The notes beneath the pieces are model-generated. The model searched no databases. It had not been told where the DNA came from and worked only from the letters and a program-made list of their open reading frames with translations. DNA of 64,000 nt from Microvirga makkahensis (GTDB taxonomy: Bacteria; Pseudomonadota; Alphaproteobacteria; Rhizobiales; Beijerinckiaceae). Below, in pieces: positions 1 to 9,334 of this stretch (positions are counted from its first letter, which is position 1; every line of letters starts with the position of its first letter). The translations under genes and the position numbers were made by a program. The stretch is from contig NZ_WURB01000001.1 in assembly GCF_009830105.1 (NCBI RefSeq), positions 372,001-436,000 of the forward strand. Reading direction: 5' to 3'.

Positions 1-307
1 CGGGGCCGTCGATGATGGTCCATGGCACCAGGACCGTCTGATCCTTGGCACCGGACCACTCGACATAGGTCACCGCGATCCGGCCCGCCGCCCCGTTCCG
101 AATGGCTTCGTGCACCAGAGTGGAGCGGAAGGCTTCTGCGAAGCCGGTGCGTTGCAGTCCCTGCTCCTCCGCTTCCATGGAGGAGGAGATGTCAACGGCC
201 ACAACGAGAGCGATATCGAGCTGAGGTTCGGCGAGCGCCGGCATTCGGTCGAGAAGGCCGCCGGTGAGAAGGAGGAACGCAGGAATCCACCCGAAACGAC
301 GAAGCAT
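1..307 (-). CDS. DUF1194 domain protein, N-terminal part (cut by window edge)
   Basis: The minus strand from the ATG at 307 reads an open frame of 102 codons that runs off the left edge. It begins with a hydrophobic segment (LRRFGWIPAFLLLTGGLL) that looks like a signal peptide, followed by LDIALVVAVDISSSME, a von Willebrand A-like start with a DxSxS metal-site motif, and then QRTGFAEAFRS and RIAVTYVEW. These blocks match the DUF1194 family and are repeated almost word for word in the broken paralogue at 41635. DUF1194 proteins are predicted secreted proteins of unknown role. The catalytic or binding function cannot be judged because the C-terminal two thirds lies outside the window. Confidence 0.85.
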   Translation of the reverse strand, partial: MLRRFGWIPAFLLLTGGLLDRMPALAEPQLDIALVVAVDISSSMEAEEQGLQRTGFAEAFRSTLVHEAIRNGAAGRIAVTYVEWSGAKDQTVLVPWTIIDGP

Positions 308-598
308 GAGGACCTCCGCCCCTGTACTCGATCAATGCGATCAGCGCTGGTTGTCTCCTCTCAACGCGCCAAGCTGGACTTTGATGCGCCACGGGAGCGA
401 ATATTGATGGCCCCCTCGTTGCGTGAGCCTGCTCTTCACCGGCAGGCCAGACCGCACATGCTTCTCCCTTGTGGCGGGCTTCGGCCAGGCGTTTTCCTTC
501 GAATGCCGGCAAATGCAACATAATCCACTCTCTGGGCGGAGAGCAGACAGGGTGCGCGCGAACCTGTAGATTCTTCTGCGTACCGTAGGGGCAAAACA

Positions 599-838
599 AT
601 GAAACCCGACATGGACCTGATCTGCGCGCTCACCTCGTTTTCCGTCGGCACGCTCGATGGCCGGGATACGATGATGGTGATCGAGACGGCCACTACAGCG
701 GAGGAGTACGAGCAGGGCGTGCGCCGACAGATGCCTGTGGCCATGACGGCCGAGCATGCCCGCGAGTTAGGCGAGGCGCTGCTGCTGGCTGCCAGGGCCG
801 CACTGATGGGCGACGCGCCGTCATACGCCCTCAACTGA
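599..838 (+). CDS. small hypothetical protein (79 aa)
   Basis: This 79-residue frame starts with ATG after a purine-rich AGGGG block about 10 bases upstream. The protein has a beta-rich first half (DLICALTSFSVGTLDGRDTMMVIET) and a C-terminal helix rich in alanine and leucine (HARELGEALLLAARAALMG). I do not recognise a named family. The composition resembles small cytosolic proteins often seen in Methylobacteriaceae, which is only an impression. It stands alone, with a stretch lacking recognisable genes downstream. Confidence 0.5.
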   Translation: MKPDMDLICALTSFSVGTLDGRDTMMVIETATTAEEYEQGVRRQMPVAMTAEHARELGEALLLAARAALMGDAPSYALN

Positions 839-1654
839 GCAGGAAGCGCCTCATCGGCATGTCCGAGAGGCACCCATGTCGCAATAAAAACGGTTACGGT
901 GCGCCTCGTTGTCATCGGGGCTGAGTACCACGTCGACGAAGGAGCAGGCCCCGTCCCGCACCGCAAGGCCGCGTGGCGGGGCCTGTCCCCCCTCCCAGTC
1001 GCGTGCAACTGTCACATTCCGCTCGTCAGCCGGTACGAAACCGGTAATGTCGATGGCATCGGCGGTCGCATGTTCGCTTTGGAGACCCGCCGCACGGTGG
1101 TTGATGTTGCGTCAGGCACAAATCCCTTGATGAACGGTTCGCGCGACAGCCTGTCCGAGATGGCGGTATGCGGGAGGATCAATCACGTGAATGTCGAACA
1201 GGGCCCAAGCCACTGCCAGAGGGCATGAGGCCATGAAGTTCCGGTTCAAGGATCGGGATGACTTCCCCACAGCAACGACCTTGGAAAGGCCGCCCCCTCA
1301 TCGCCCCGATGACCCGCAACGGCATGCCGGAGACTTCCGAATCCGCCAACCCCGCCAAGCATTGCGGCGGGATTCTTTGGAAGCTGGAGAGCTTCATCCG
1401 CGTCAAGTCGCTCCCTCATCGGCAATGCGCAATGCCGCGAACGGATCGAGGTGACTGGGGAACAGCGATCCTCCCAGGCCAGACGGGCCCGGAGACAATC
1501 GCAAGCCCAAGCACAACTGCGATGGCGAGCCGACCGAGGAGCGTCGCAAGAAGCCGGGTCCGGTGGAGCAATGGAGGGGCGCTGTCCCGCACGGCATGGA
1601 TTTAGAGCAGATTGCTCACGGCCCAAGAAGGCAGCCGAAATGCACCCTACTCCG
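839..1654. other. intergenic stretch with no recognisable gene
   Basis: Open frames exist on both strands here but all are short, overlap each other and have arginine/proline-rich shadow composition. I found no family motif, ribosome binding site with a convincing start, or repeat. It may be decayed coding sequence, but nothing shows from what. Confidence 0.5.
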
Positions 1655-2275
1655 TCAGGAGACCTGCGCGATGCCGCGGCAGTGAAAGCTGAGCACGCGT
1701 GGAGCCCCGCCAAGATAATACTCCTCCATATCCCGGATCGAGAATCCGGCCTGCTGAAGAAGTTCCGCCACCGGGCGCGTGAGATTGCAGCCTACCGCGA
1801 GCGAGCGCCAGATCGGATTCAAGCGGCGTTGCCAGCGCGCCACGTCCTCCTCAGGCGACAATCCATGCTCAAGGAAGAGTACCTTGCCCTCGGGCTTCAG
1901 AACACGCCGCACTTCCCGGAGCGCCCGGTGGGGATCTTCGACCGTGCACAGAGTGTAGGTGATCACCGCCGTGTCGATGGTGCAGTCCATCAGGGGCAGC
2001 GCTTCGGCCGGAGCGTGGAGAATTTCTAGAGGCACTCTGCTGTTTCTGTGCCGCGTTTCGCCAAGGTGCAGAAAAGCGTCGTTCGGATCGACTCCGATGA
2101 CCTTCGTCACGGAGAGAGGATTGTAGAGCGGCAGGTTCAGACCGGGTCCCATGCCGATCTCGAGCACCTCTCCGCTTGCCAGCGGAACGATCCGCTCGCG
2201 CTCGGCCATAATGTCGTCCATGGAGCAAAGGCAGCTCACGAGTTTCGGACCTATGAAGCGAGAATAGATGCCCAT
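1655..2275 (-). CDS. class I SAM-dependent methyltransferase
   Basis: The 206-residue protein carries the Rossmann-type methyltransferase motifs: motif I VLEIGMGPGLNLP (about residues 37-49), an acidic ribose-binding residue in VIGVDPND (about 59-66), motif II/III around DTAVITYTLCTVEDP (about 101-115) and LKPEGKVLFLEHG (about 125-137). This is the Methyltransf_11 pattern, close to small phospholipid or METTL7-like methyltransferases; the substrate cannot be read from sequence. The gene lies 12 bases downstream of the DUF1127 gene on the same strand, so the two are probably one transcript. Confidence 0.85.
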   Translation of the reverse strand: MGIYSRFIGPKLVSCLCSMDDIMAERERIVPLASGEVLEIGMGPGLNLPLYNPLSVTKVIGVDPNDAFLHLGETRHRNSRVPLEILHAPAEALPLMDCTIDTAVITYTLCTVEDPHRALREVRRVLKPEGKVLFLEHGLSPEEDVARWQRRLNPIWRSLAVGCNLTRPVAELLQQAGFSIRDMEEYYLGGAPRVLSFHCRGIAQVS

Positions 2276-2287
2276 CGCTGCTTCCCG

Positions 2288-2548
2288 TCAGGAGGGAAAC
2301 CGCGAAGGTGTCGAACGTCGCCGGTCGGGGCCCCGCCAGCCGAAATAGACGTCGAAAGGCTCAAGTCCGATATCCAGCAGCATTCGCTCATCCCATCGCG
2401 ACAGCTCCCGGCAGCTTCTCTCATGCGCTATGGCTTTCCAAACCCGCGCGGCGAGGTCGTGGGCAGGCTTGATGACGTTCTCGGCGGCCGCACGTACACG
2501 TGAGCCGGAACGGGTGATCCCGCCGCCAGTCAAAGCAATATTCCGCAT
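2288..2548 (-). CDS. DUF1127 domain-containing small protein
   Basis: The 86-residue protein contains the DUF1127 signature RSCRELSRWDERMLLDIGLEPFD (about residues 44-66), the arginine/aspartate-rich motif typical of small alphaproteobacterial regulators linked in some species to phosphate, carbon and RNA metabolism. An N-terminal extension of about 40 residues precedes it. It is the promoter-proximal gene of a likely two-gene unit with the methyltransferase, and it is divergent from the Crp-like regulator; the CRP-type site at 2678-2693 lies about 130 bases upstream of this start and could also affect it. Confidence 0.85.
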   Translation of the reverse strand: MRNIALTGGGITRSGSRVRAAAENVIKPAHDLAARVWKAIAHERSCRELSRWDERMLLDIGLEPFDVYFGWRGPDRRRSTPSRFPS

Positions 2549-2677
2549 CTTGGCATGCCTCCCAGCCTGTTTGATGCTAGATTACGCCGGGCCGTGCTCC
2601 GGCTGACGCCGATGAATGCAAGACAGGACTGCCTGTCATCAGCAATGTTGATGATGCGCCTCATGCGGCCTGACTTC

Positions 2678-2693
2678 TGTGACTCTGGTCACA
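2678..2693. promoter_or_regulatory. perfect CRP-type site upstream of the Crp-like regulator
   Basis: The sequence reads TGTGACTCTGGTCACA, an exact match to the TGTGA-N6-TCACA core recognised by CRP-family proteins. It ends 30 bases before the preferred ATG (2724) of the Crp-like gene, a position suited to autoregulation. A second exact match sits at 3421-3436. Confidence 0.75.
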
Positions 2694-2723
2694 TTGCAAC
2701 CATCGCCGGTGAAAGGGCTCCTC

Positions 2724-3425
2724 ATGGCTGGACCGCACAAACTCGCGCTGCTGCTCAAGGCCAATGCCTTCTTTGCCGGTCTCGGCGACGATGTGATCGA
2801 AGCCATCGCAGTCCTGTGCGTATGCAGGCGGCTCGAACCGGGCGAGACGCTCTTCCTCAAGGGCGATCCGGGAGATGCGCTCTACGCGGTGCGCCGCGGG
2901 CAGATCCGCATCGCGACGAGCATTCCGTCCGGCAGGCGCCTGACGCTGAACCTGCTCGGCCCAGGCGACGTATTCGGTGAAGTCGCATTGCTCGATGGCC
3001 GCCCCCGCACGGCGGATGCAGTGGCGACCGAGCCGACGGAGCTCTATACAGTTTACCGGCGCGACTTCTTCGGCCTTCTCGAGCAGCGCCCCTCCGTCGC
3101 GATCCGCATCGTCGAACTGCTCTGCGAGCGCATTCGCTGGATGAGCTCGCAGATGGAAGAGCGCGCCTTGCTGCCGCTTGAAACCCGGCTGGCCCATCGC
3201 CTCGTTGCGCTGAGCGAGGATTATGGCTGCGAACTGCATGTGAGCCAGGAGGAGCTGGCGGTCTTCGTCGGCGCAAGCCGCGAGAGCGTCAACCGCCAGC
3301 TTCAGAACTGGCGCCGCCTGGGATGGATCGAGTTGAGCCGCAACTGCATCCGCGTGATCCATCCATCCCGTCTCTCTCGTCCTACCGGTGACGGCAGCAG
3401 CAGCCTCGAGCACGGTTCCATGTGA
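2724..3425 (+). CDS. Crp/Fnr family transcriptional regulator, CRP-like
   Basis: The 233-residue protein has an N-terminal cyclic-nucleotide-binding beta-roll (about residues 14-125) and a C-terminal helix-turn-helix (about 173-196). The phosphate-binding cassette GEVALLDGRPRTADA keeps the glutamate (E86) and the Arg-Thr pair (R95, T96) that correspond to the cAMP contacts of E. coli CRP. The recognition helix SRESVNRQL (R186, E187, R191) matches the residues that read TGTGA. No FNR cysteine cluster is present. I chose ATG 2724 because GAAAGGG precedes it; an in-frame start at 2679 would overlap the CRP site. A perfect CRP site lies on each side of the gene, so autoregulation is likely. Confidence 0.9.
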   Translation: MAGPHKLALLLKANAFFAGLGDDVIEAIAVLCVCRRLEPGETLFLKGDPGDALYAVRRGQIRIATSIPSGRRLTLNLLGPGDVFGEVALLDGRPRTADAVATEPTELYTVYRRDFFGLLEQRPSVAIRIVELLCERIRWMSSQMEERALLPLETRLAHRLVALSEDYGCELHVSQEELAVFVGASRESVNRQLQNWRRLGWIELSRNCIRVIHPSRLSRPTGDGSSSLEHGSM

Positions 3426-3436
3426 TTCATCTCACA
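3421..3436. promoter_or_regulatory. second perfect CRP-type site, upstream of the homocysteine methyltransferase
   Basis: The sequence TGTGATTCATCTCACA again matches TGTGA-N6-TCACA exactly. It overlaps the stop codon of the Crp-like gene and ends 54 bases before the ATG of the next gene, which places that gene under likely control of the same regulator. Confidence 0.75.
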
Positions 3437-3490
3437 GAAGGCCCTATCGTCCGCCCCCAGAATGCGGATCTGTTCGAAGGGAGATGAACC

Positions 3491-4435
3491 ATGGCCGCCT
3501 ATCGATCCAACCTTCCGCAACTCTCGGGCGGCGCCTTCCTGACGGATGGCGGGCTGGAGACAAGCCTCATCTTCCACCACGGGATTGAACTGCCCTGCTT
3601 CGCGGCATTCCCGCTCGTGACGACCGAGGATGGGCGCGAGGCGCTGAGGACATATTTCAAACCCTATCTTGAGGCCGCCAGGCAGAGACAGCTCGGCTTC
3701 ATTCTCGATACGGCCACATGGCGCGCGAACGCGGATTGGGGAACGAAGCTCGGCTATGGCCCGGGGGACCTGGCGGTAATCCAGCGCATGTCGGTGGCTC
3801 TAGCCTGTGACCTTCGCGACGCCTTTGCGGCGAACGACGCCCCTATCGTGATCAACGGCATTCTGGGGCCACGCGGCGACGGCTACAGGGCCGATAGCCG
3901 CATGGGGAGCGAGGAAGCGGAGCAGTACCATGCACCCGAGGTCGAGATTTTCAGCGACACGGCGGCGGACATGGTGAGTGCGATGACGCTGACCTATCCT
4001 GAAGAGGCGATCGGCATCGTGCGCGCTGCGCGAACCCGCGGCATGCCAGTCGCGATTTCCTTCACTGTGGAAACCGACGGGCGCCTGCCATCCGGAGATA
4101 CCCTGCAGGAGGCCATTCGGAAGGTCGATGACGCCACCGGCGCGGACCCCATCTACTATATGATCAACTGCGCACACCCTAAGCATTTCGAGAGCACGCT
4201 GGCGACGCCAGGTCCGTGGATCGACCGCATCAGGGGCATCCGAGCCAACGCTTCCGCTTTGAGTCATGCCGAACTCGATGCCGCGACCGAACTGGATGCA
4301 GGCGATCCCCAGGATCTGGGACGCCGTTACCGGTCTTTGCGCGACAGGCTGACACGGCTCTGTGTCCTGGGAGGCTGCTGCGGGACGGATCATCGCCATA
4401 TCGTTGCAATTTGCGAGTCCTGCACGCCCCTCTAG
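3491..4435 (+). CDS. homocysteine S-methyltransferase family protein
   Basis: The 314-residue protein is a single Pfam S-methyl_trans domain. It shows the N-terminal DGGLETSL motif, the GILGPRGDGY strand, and the zinc ligands: one cysteine in YMINCAHP (about residue 222) and the pair in LGGCCGTDHRHI near the C-terminus. Such enzymes transfer a methyl group from S-methylmethionine, SAM or a betaine to homocysteine; the length fits the short MmuM-like class, not cobalamin-dependent MetH. GGGAGATGAACC before the ATG is a good ribosome binding site. The gene is preceded by a CRP-type site. Confidence 0.88.
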   Translation: MAAYRSNLPQLSGGAFLTDGGLETSLIFHHGIELPCFAAFPLVTTEDGREALRTYFKPYLEAARQRQLGFILDTATWRANADWGTKLGYGPGDLAVIQRMSVALACDLRDAFAANDAPIVINGILGPRGDGYRADSRMGSEEAEQYHAPEVEIFSDTAADMVSAMTLTYPEEAIGIVRAARTRGMPVAISFTVETDGRLPSGDTLQEAIRKVDDATGADPIYYMINCAHPKHFESTLATPGPWIDRIRGIRANASALSHAELDAATELDAGDPQDLGRRYRSLRDRLTRLCVLGGCCGTDHRHIVAICESCTPL

Positions 4436-4668
4436 AGGAAGTCCGTGGAGTCCTCGCGCGTTCCGCCGGGCGCGCCTCGGTAGCGATCGATACATCGAAA
4501 CTCACCCTTAAGGAGTACGTGGGCGCAAAAGAGTTGGGAGCCGCGACATAGGGGCATAGTATGGTTTGAACAGCGAAACTCACAAGCAAGGCATGAGCCC
4601 GCGGCACAATGTGAGAAGGACAAGCGTCCGCCAAAGGCAGTCGAACGTTCACACGATCGGATTATGCC
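4436..4668. other. intergenic region before the sensor operon
   Basis: About 230 bases without a convincing gene. It should carry the promoter of the binding protein/kinase operon, but I could not identify clear -35/-10 elements or a CRP-type box here. Confidence 0.4.
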
Positions 4669-5661
4669 ATGTCACGACGTTTCGAACACGTATGGTCCTG
4701 GATGCGGGAAGCAGCGCTTGCCTGCATCATCGCCTGTGCCTTGGTTATGTATGCAAAGGTAGATGACGTTCGCGCGCAGGACGGCTCTAGAAGAGTTCTC
4801 CACGTCGATTCCTATCACGCCGGCAATCAATGGAACGACGGAATATTTGCCGCCCTCCAGGAAACCTTGAGCGGAAAAGCCGTCGAGCTGCGCGTGTTTC
4901 ACATGGACGCGAAGCGTCGGCCATCGGCAGGCGACATCGACACCTCCGCTCAGGAAGCCGTTCGAGCGATCGACGAGTTCAAGCCCGACGTGGTCACGAT
5001 CAGCGACGACCCTGCCGCGAAATACTTGGTCATGCCCTACCTGCGGGACGCTGCCGTTCCAGTCGTCTTCTGCGGCCTAAACTGGGATGCTTCCATCTAT
5101 GGGCTTCCCTACCGCAACACCACGGGCATGGTGGAGGTTTCCCCCATACCGCAGATCCTGAAATTGCTGCGCCGGCATGCGCGCGGACCGAGGCTCGGCT
5201 TTCTGGCCGAGGACACGGAAGTCAAGCGCAAGGAATTGGCGTATCACGAGCGGCTTTTCGGAATCAGCTATGACAAGACCTACTTCGTGAGTTCGCACGC
5301 GGACTGGAAGGAGGCTTTCCTGAGCGCGCAAAAAGAAGTCGACATGCTCATGATCTTGGGCGTCGGGGCAGTGCCGGACTGGGATCTCGCGGATGCCAGC
5401 CGCCTCGCCGAGGAGAGAAGCGAGATCCCGAGCGGCACGGATTTCGAATGGCTCACGTCCGTGAGCCTCATCGGCGTGGTGAAAAGCCCGGAGGAACAGG
5501 GACGCTGGGTGGGCCAGGCAACGCTTCGCATCCTCGATGGCGTTCAACCCAGCGATATTCCTCTCTCTTACAATCGCGAAGGCGAGTTGTTCTTCAACGA
5601 CAGGATCGCCCGAAGGCTTGGCATCAAGGATTTTCCTCCCTTGGCCAGAGCCGTTCCATGA
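4669..5661 (+). CDS. periplasmic ABC-type substrate-binding protein, likely sensor partner
   Basis: The 330-residue protein has an N-terminal signal sequence (REAALACIIACALVMYAKV, cleavage probably after VRAQ) and then two Rossmann-like lobes typical of the ABC_sub_bind family (PF04392): RVLHVDSYHAGNQWNDG, KPDVVTISDDPAAKYLV, VPVVFCGLNWDASIYGLP and the second lobe from about residue 165. No permease or ATPase gene is nearby. Instead its TGA overlaps the ATG of a histidine kinase (ATGA), so it most likely delivers a ligand signal to that kinase and does not feed a transporter. The ligand is unknown. Confidence 0.82.
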   Translation: MSRRFEHVWSWMREAALACIIACALVMYAKVDDVRAQDGSRRVLHVDSYHAGNQWNDGIFAALQETLSGKAVELRVFHMDAKRRPSAGDIDTSAQEAVRAIDEFKPDVVTISDDPAAKYLVMPYLRDAAVPVVFCGLNWDASIYGLPYRNTTGMVEVSPIPQILKLLRRHARGPRLGFLAEDTEVKRKELAYHERLFGISYDKTYFVSSHADWKEAFLSAQKEVDMLMILGVGAVPDWDLADASRLAEERSEIPSGTDFEWLTSVSLIGVVKSPEEQGRWVGQATLRILDGVQPSDIPLSYNREGELFFNDRIARRLGIKDFPPLARAVP

Positions 5662-8600
5662 CAAGCCTCTCCTCGACAGAACCCCGCAAGGTTTCCAGCC
5701 CGAAACGATCGCTCACGCTTCTGACGCTCCGCAAGATCGCGATCCGCATCAGCCTTGTGGTGGCTGCCGCCACCATCATGAGCTATTGGCATGTGAAGAC
5801 GGGCTTCGAACGGCAGGCGATCGAGAGCCTGGAGCGGTATGTGGAGCAGAGGCGCGTGCGGGAAAGCGCCATCTTCGATCTCGCGAGCAGCAATATCCAC
5901 ACCTTCTCCGAAAGCTATCTGCGCGAGATCAGCCAGATGGACCCGCAAGGCGCCGAACAGCGCTTCGCCGCGCTGTTCGAACAGCGACCCGACGGCACCA
6001 CCCGGCTGACGGAGAATGTCTTCAAGACCTATGGCGTCACAGGCTTTATCGGCAAGCATGTGATGATCGAGCGCGATCTCAAGCGGCGGCTCGTCGTGGC
6101 CTTCGACCTGATCACGCAGTTCGGACCCGCCTGGAAGAGCCAGTTCGCCAACCTCTATGTGATGACGCCGGAAGGCGCAGTGCTCATGTACTGGCCAGAT
6201 CAACCCTGGGCCCTTCGTGCGGGTGACTGGGAGATCTCGGGCAAGCTGAACCTGCTCACCGACAAGAAGGACGGCGTGCTCATCGCTAGCACCGGATCGA
6301 TCGGAAACTCCGACAAGGAGCGCTGGTCCGAACTCTACTTCGATTACGGAATCAACGATTGGCTCGTGTCGGTGACCCGACCGGCTCTGCTGGACGGGCG
6401 CCCTGCGATCCAGATCGGGCAGGACATCCTCGTGCATGACCTGATCGGGCGCGCCATGAGCACCGATGTGGACGGCACCTACAACATCCTCTTCTCCGAT
6501 GAGGGACGGATCATCGCGCATCCGCGCTTCATGGATGCCATTCAGGCACGCAGCGGCTCGCTGCCCATTTCGGAGACAGGCGATCCACGGCTCGAGGAGA
6601 TTCATCGCCTGACGGTCGAACGTTCGCCGCGGCAGACGGTCATTCGCCACGACAGCCGCGATCAGGTGATAGCCGTGACGAAACTGAGCGGGCCCGCGTG
6701 GACCCTGGCCACCGTCTATCCGCTGGATCTCGCCGCCGAGAGCGCCTGGAAAACCGCTCGTCTCATTCTCCTCATGGGTGCGCTGGCGCTGCTTCTCGAG
6801 ATTGCCATTATGAGTTCCACTCTCCGAAGCCAGATTGCAGTGCCCCTGCGTCTGCTCGTGCGCGCGACCAGCTCCGTTGCCAAGGGTGAGTTCAAGACCC
6901 ATCTCAACCTGAAGCGCGACGACGAGATCGGTGAACTGACGGAAGCCTTCATCACGATGGCACGCCAGATCGACGCCCGAGAGACGGCTCTCAGCGAGCG
7001 TAGTGCGAGCCTTGCCCGATTGAACGAGGAACTGGCTCACGAGCTGAGCGAGCGCGAGCGGGCCGAGCGCGAACTTGCACGCCATCGAGAGCTCAACGCG
7101 CTTCTCGACACCATCGATTACGGCATCCTGTTCTTGAGCCCCGATCTGAAAATTCGCCTCGCCAACCGCGCCTACAAGGAGATGTGGGCCGTGCCGGAGG
7201 CGCAGCTCGCCAAGGGAACGCCCATCCGGGACGTGATCGCCCATCACAGCATGGCGATTGGTATCGAAGCCGAATACGAGGACGCCTTCATTGAGCGCAG
7301 CATGGAAGGCATCAGGCACTGCGGCGAATCTCCGATCGAGATACAATCCCCGAACAGTCACGTGCTCCGATACCACTGCGTCGCCCTGCCCGACGGCGGG
7401 CGCATGCTCACCTATGTGGACATCACGGAACAAAAGCGGGCTCTCGATGCGATCGCCCTCGCCGAGCAGCGTCAGCGGCGCCTCCTGGAGCTCGCCCCCT
7501 TCCCCCTGGTGGTGACGCGGATGTCGGATGGACGCATCCTTTATGCCAATGCGCGCACGGCGGAGGCGATCGGCCTTACGCAGGAGGAGTTACGGGGAAC
7601 CTCGGCACCGAACTACTACGCGAACCCTGCTGATCGCGAGCGTATCCTGAGAATTCTGTCACATGATGGTCGGGTCCAGGATGTGGAGGTGCTTCTTCAG
7701 CGCCACGATGGCAGCGAGTTCTGGGCTTTGGTCAATGCGAGCTTCGCCGATTATGAATCCTCTCCGGCACTCCTTTTCGCCTTCAACGACATTACGGAGC
7801 TGAAGCAGCGAGAAGCGCAGCTCAAACAGGCGAAGAAGGAGACCGAAGCCGCCCTTCGCGACCTCAACGCGGTTCTCGAGACCATTCAATACGGCATCCT
7901 TTTCCTCGATCCCGACTTCCACGTTCGCCTCGCGAACCGGGCCTATCGCGAGATCTGGCAGATGCCGGAGGGGTTCTACGACAAACCGCGCTCTCTGGAA
8001 GAGGACATGGAGAAGAGCCGGGAGCTCGGCAGCTACGACGTTTCGGACGAGGATTGGGAAGCCTACAAGGCGAAGCGCATCGGAGAGATCAGGAGCGGCA
8101 TCACCCTCATGACCGAGATGCGACTGAAGAACGGTCAGGTTCTCCAGTACCGCATCATCGCTCTTCCCGACGGCGGGCGCATGCTCACCTATTTCGACAT
8201 CACCGACCTGAAGCGGTTCGAGGATGTGCTGCGTCAGGCCAAGGAGCAGGCCGAGGAGGCAAGCCAGGCCAAGTCACGCTTCCTGGCGAATGTGAGCCAC
8301 GAGCTCCGCACGCCGCTCAATGCGGTGCTGGGTTATACCGAACTGCTGATCGACGGGCTCTATGGCGACCTGCCCGAGAAGGCGCATGGCGTTCTCACTC
8401 GCGTTCAGGTGAACGGGCGGCACCTCCTCGCTCTCATCAACGACATTCTCGACCTCTCAAAGATCGAGGCGGGCGAACTTCTGATCGCTGCGGAACCCTA
8501 TTCGGTGTCCGATCTCGTCCACGCCGTCGTGACCACGGCGGAGCCGCTCGCAAAGGCGAAGGGGATTGCGCTCCATGTCTCGGTTCCAGATAACCTCCCT

Positions 8601-8963
8601 TGTGGCAGCGGCGATGAGCGTAGGCTCACCCAGGTGCTCGTCAACCTCGTCGGCAACGCCATCAAGTTCACGGATCGAGGCTCGGTCGTGGTGAGCGCCG
8701 GAGTGGAGAACGGACGGCTGAAGATCGCAGTCGAGGACACGGGCATCGGCATCTCCCCCAAAGACCAGAAGCTCATTTTCGAGGCATTCCAGCAGGGCTC
8801 GAACGCAGTAAACGGGGGCACGGGAACCGGTCTCGGGCTCGCCATCTCCAAACGTATCGTGCAGATGCATGGCGGCATGATCCACGTTCACTCGTCTGTG
8901 GGGCAAGGCTCGACCTTCACCATCGACCTTCCACTGGACAGCCGCGTCACGGAGGCCGCCTGA
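5658..8963 (+). CDS. membrane hybrid-type sensor histidine kinase with three PAS domains
   Basis: Translation coupling (ATGA) with the preceding gene fixes the start at 5658, giving 1101 residues. Order: transmembrane segment (about 27-44), large periplasmic sensor region (about 45-364), second transmembrane segment (about 365-388), HAMP linker, coiled coil, three PAS domains (about 480-590, 605-715 and 735-850, the first and third ending in the same PDGGRMLTY block), HisKA with FLANVSHELRTPLNAVLGY (phospho-acceptor His about 881) and HATPase_c with DTGIGIS and GTGLGLAIS. No receiver domain is attached; two separate receiver proteins follow. PAS domains 1 and 3 are near duplicates. Confidence 0.93.
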   Translation: MTSLSSTEPRKVSSPKRSLTLLTLRKIAIRISLVVAAATIMSYWHVKTGFERQAIESLERYVEQRRVRESAIFDLASSNIHTFSESYLREISQMDPQGAEQRFAALFEQRPDGTTRLTENVFKTYGVTGFIGKHVMIERDLKRRLVVAFDLITQFGPAWKSQFANLYVMTPEGAVLMYWPDQPWALRAGDWEISGKLNLLTDKKDGVLIASTGSIGNSDKERWSELYFDYGINDWLVSVTRPALLDGRPAIQIGQDILVHDLIGRAMSTDVDGTYNILFSDEGRIIAHPRFMDAIQARSGSLPISETGDPRLEEIHRLTVERSPRQTVIRHDSRDQVIAVTKLSGPAWTLATVYPLDLAAESAWKTARLILLMGALALLLEIAIMSSTLRSQIAVPLRLLVRATSSVAKGEFKTHLNLKRDDEIGELTEAFITMARQIDARETALSERSASLARLNEELAHELSERERAERELARHRELNALLDTIDYGILFLSPDLKIRLANRAYKEMWAVPEAQLAKGTPIRDVIAHHSMAIGIEAEYEDAFIERSMEGIRHCGESPIEIQSPNSHVLRYHCVALPDGGRMLTYVDITEQKRALDAIALAEQRQRRLLELAPFPLVVTRMSDGRILYANARTAEAIGLTQEELRGTSAPNYYANPADRERILRILSHDGRVQDVEVLLQRHDGSEFWALVNASFADYESSPALLFAFNDITELKQREAQLKQAKKETEAALRDLNAVLETIQYGILFLDPDFHVRLANRAYREIWQMPEGFYDKPRSLEEDMEKSRELGSYDVSDEDWEAYKAKRIGEIRSGITLMTEMRLKNGQVLQYRIIALPDGGRMLTYFDITDLKRFEDVLRQAKEQAEEASQAKSRFLANVSHELRTPLNAVLGYTELLIDGLYGDLPEKAHGVLTRVQVNGRHLLALINDILDLSKIEAGELLIAAEPYSVSDLVHAVVTTAEPLAKAKGIALHVSVPDNLPCGSGDERRLTQVLVNLVGNAIKFTDRGSVVVSAGVENGRLKIAVEDTGIGISPKDQKLIFEAFQQGSNAVNGGTGTGLGLAISKRIVQMHGGMIHVHSSVGQGSTFTIDLPLDSRVTEAA

Positions 8964-9328
8964 TGAGCAAGCGGATCCTGATCGTGGAAGACACGGAGGA
9001 CAACCGGCGTATCCTGCGCGATCTCCTCGCCAATGCAGGCTTCGAGATCTGCGAGGCACATGACGGCCGAGCGGCGGTGGCGGCCGCGGAGGAATTCAAG
9101 CCCGATCTGATCCTGATGGATATTCAGCTTCCCCTTCTCGACGGCTACGAGGCGATCCGGCACATCAAGGCGAACAGTGCGGTTCAAGCGCCTCCGATCA
9201 TCGCCGTGACGTCCTATGCACTCTCGGGAGACGAGGAGAAAGCCTGGAAAGCCGGCTGCGACGGCTACATCGCCAAGCCCTTCAGTCCGCGGCAAATTCT
9301 CGCGAAGATCCGTGAGCTTCTGGAATAG
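8963..9328 (+). CDS. single-domain response regulator (CheY/DivK type)
   Basis: The 121-residue protein is a stand-alone receiver. It has the acidic pocket VEDTEDN, the phospho-acceptor D53 in LILMDIQLP, the switch Thr in AVTSYAL (T83) and the conserved K105 in YIAKPFSP. It has no output domain. Its ATG overlaps the stop codon of the kinase gene (TGATG), so it is co-translated and is probably phosphorylated by that kinase, either as a phosphate sink, as a DivK-like allosteric protein, or as an intermediate to the downstream cyclase. Confidence 0.92.
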   Translation: MSKRILIVEDTEDNRRILRDLLANAGFEICEAHDGRAAVAAAEEFKPDLILMDIQLPLLDGYEAIRHIKANSAVQAPPIIAVTSYALSGDEEKAWKAGCDGYIAKPFSPRQILAKIRELLE

Positions 9329-9334
9329 CCCTCC

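Noticed and set aside
1451-2029. Long plus-strand open frame over the methyltransferase gene
   Set aside because: It is antisense to a clear methyltransferase, has arginine-rich shadow composition and no motif.
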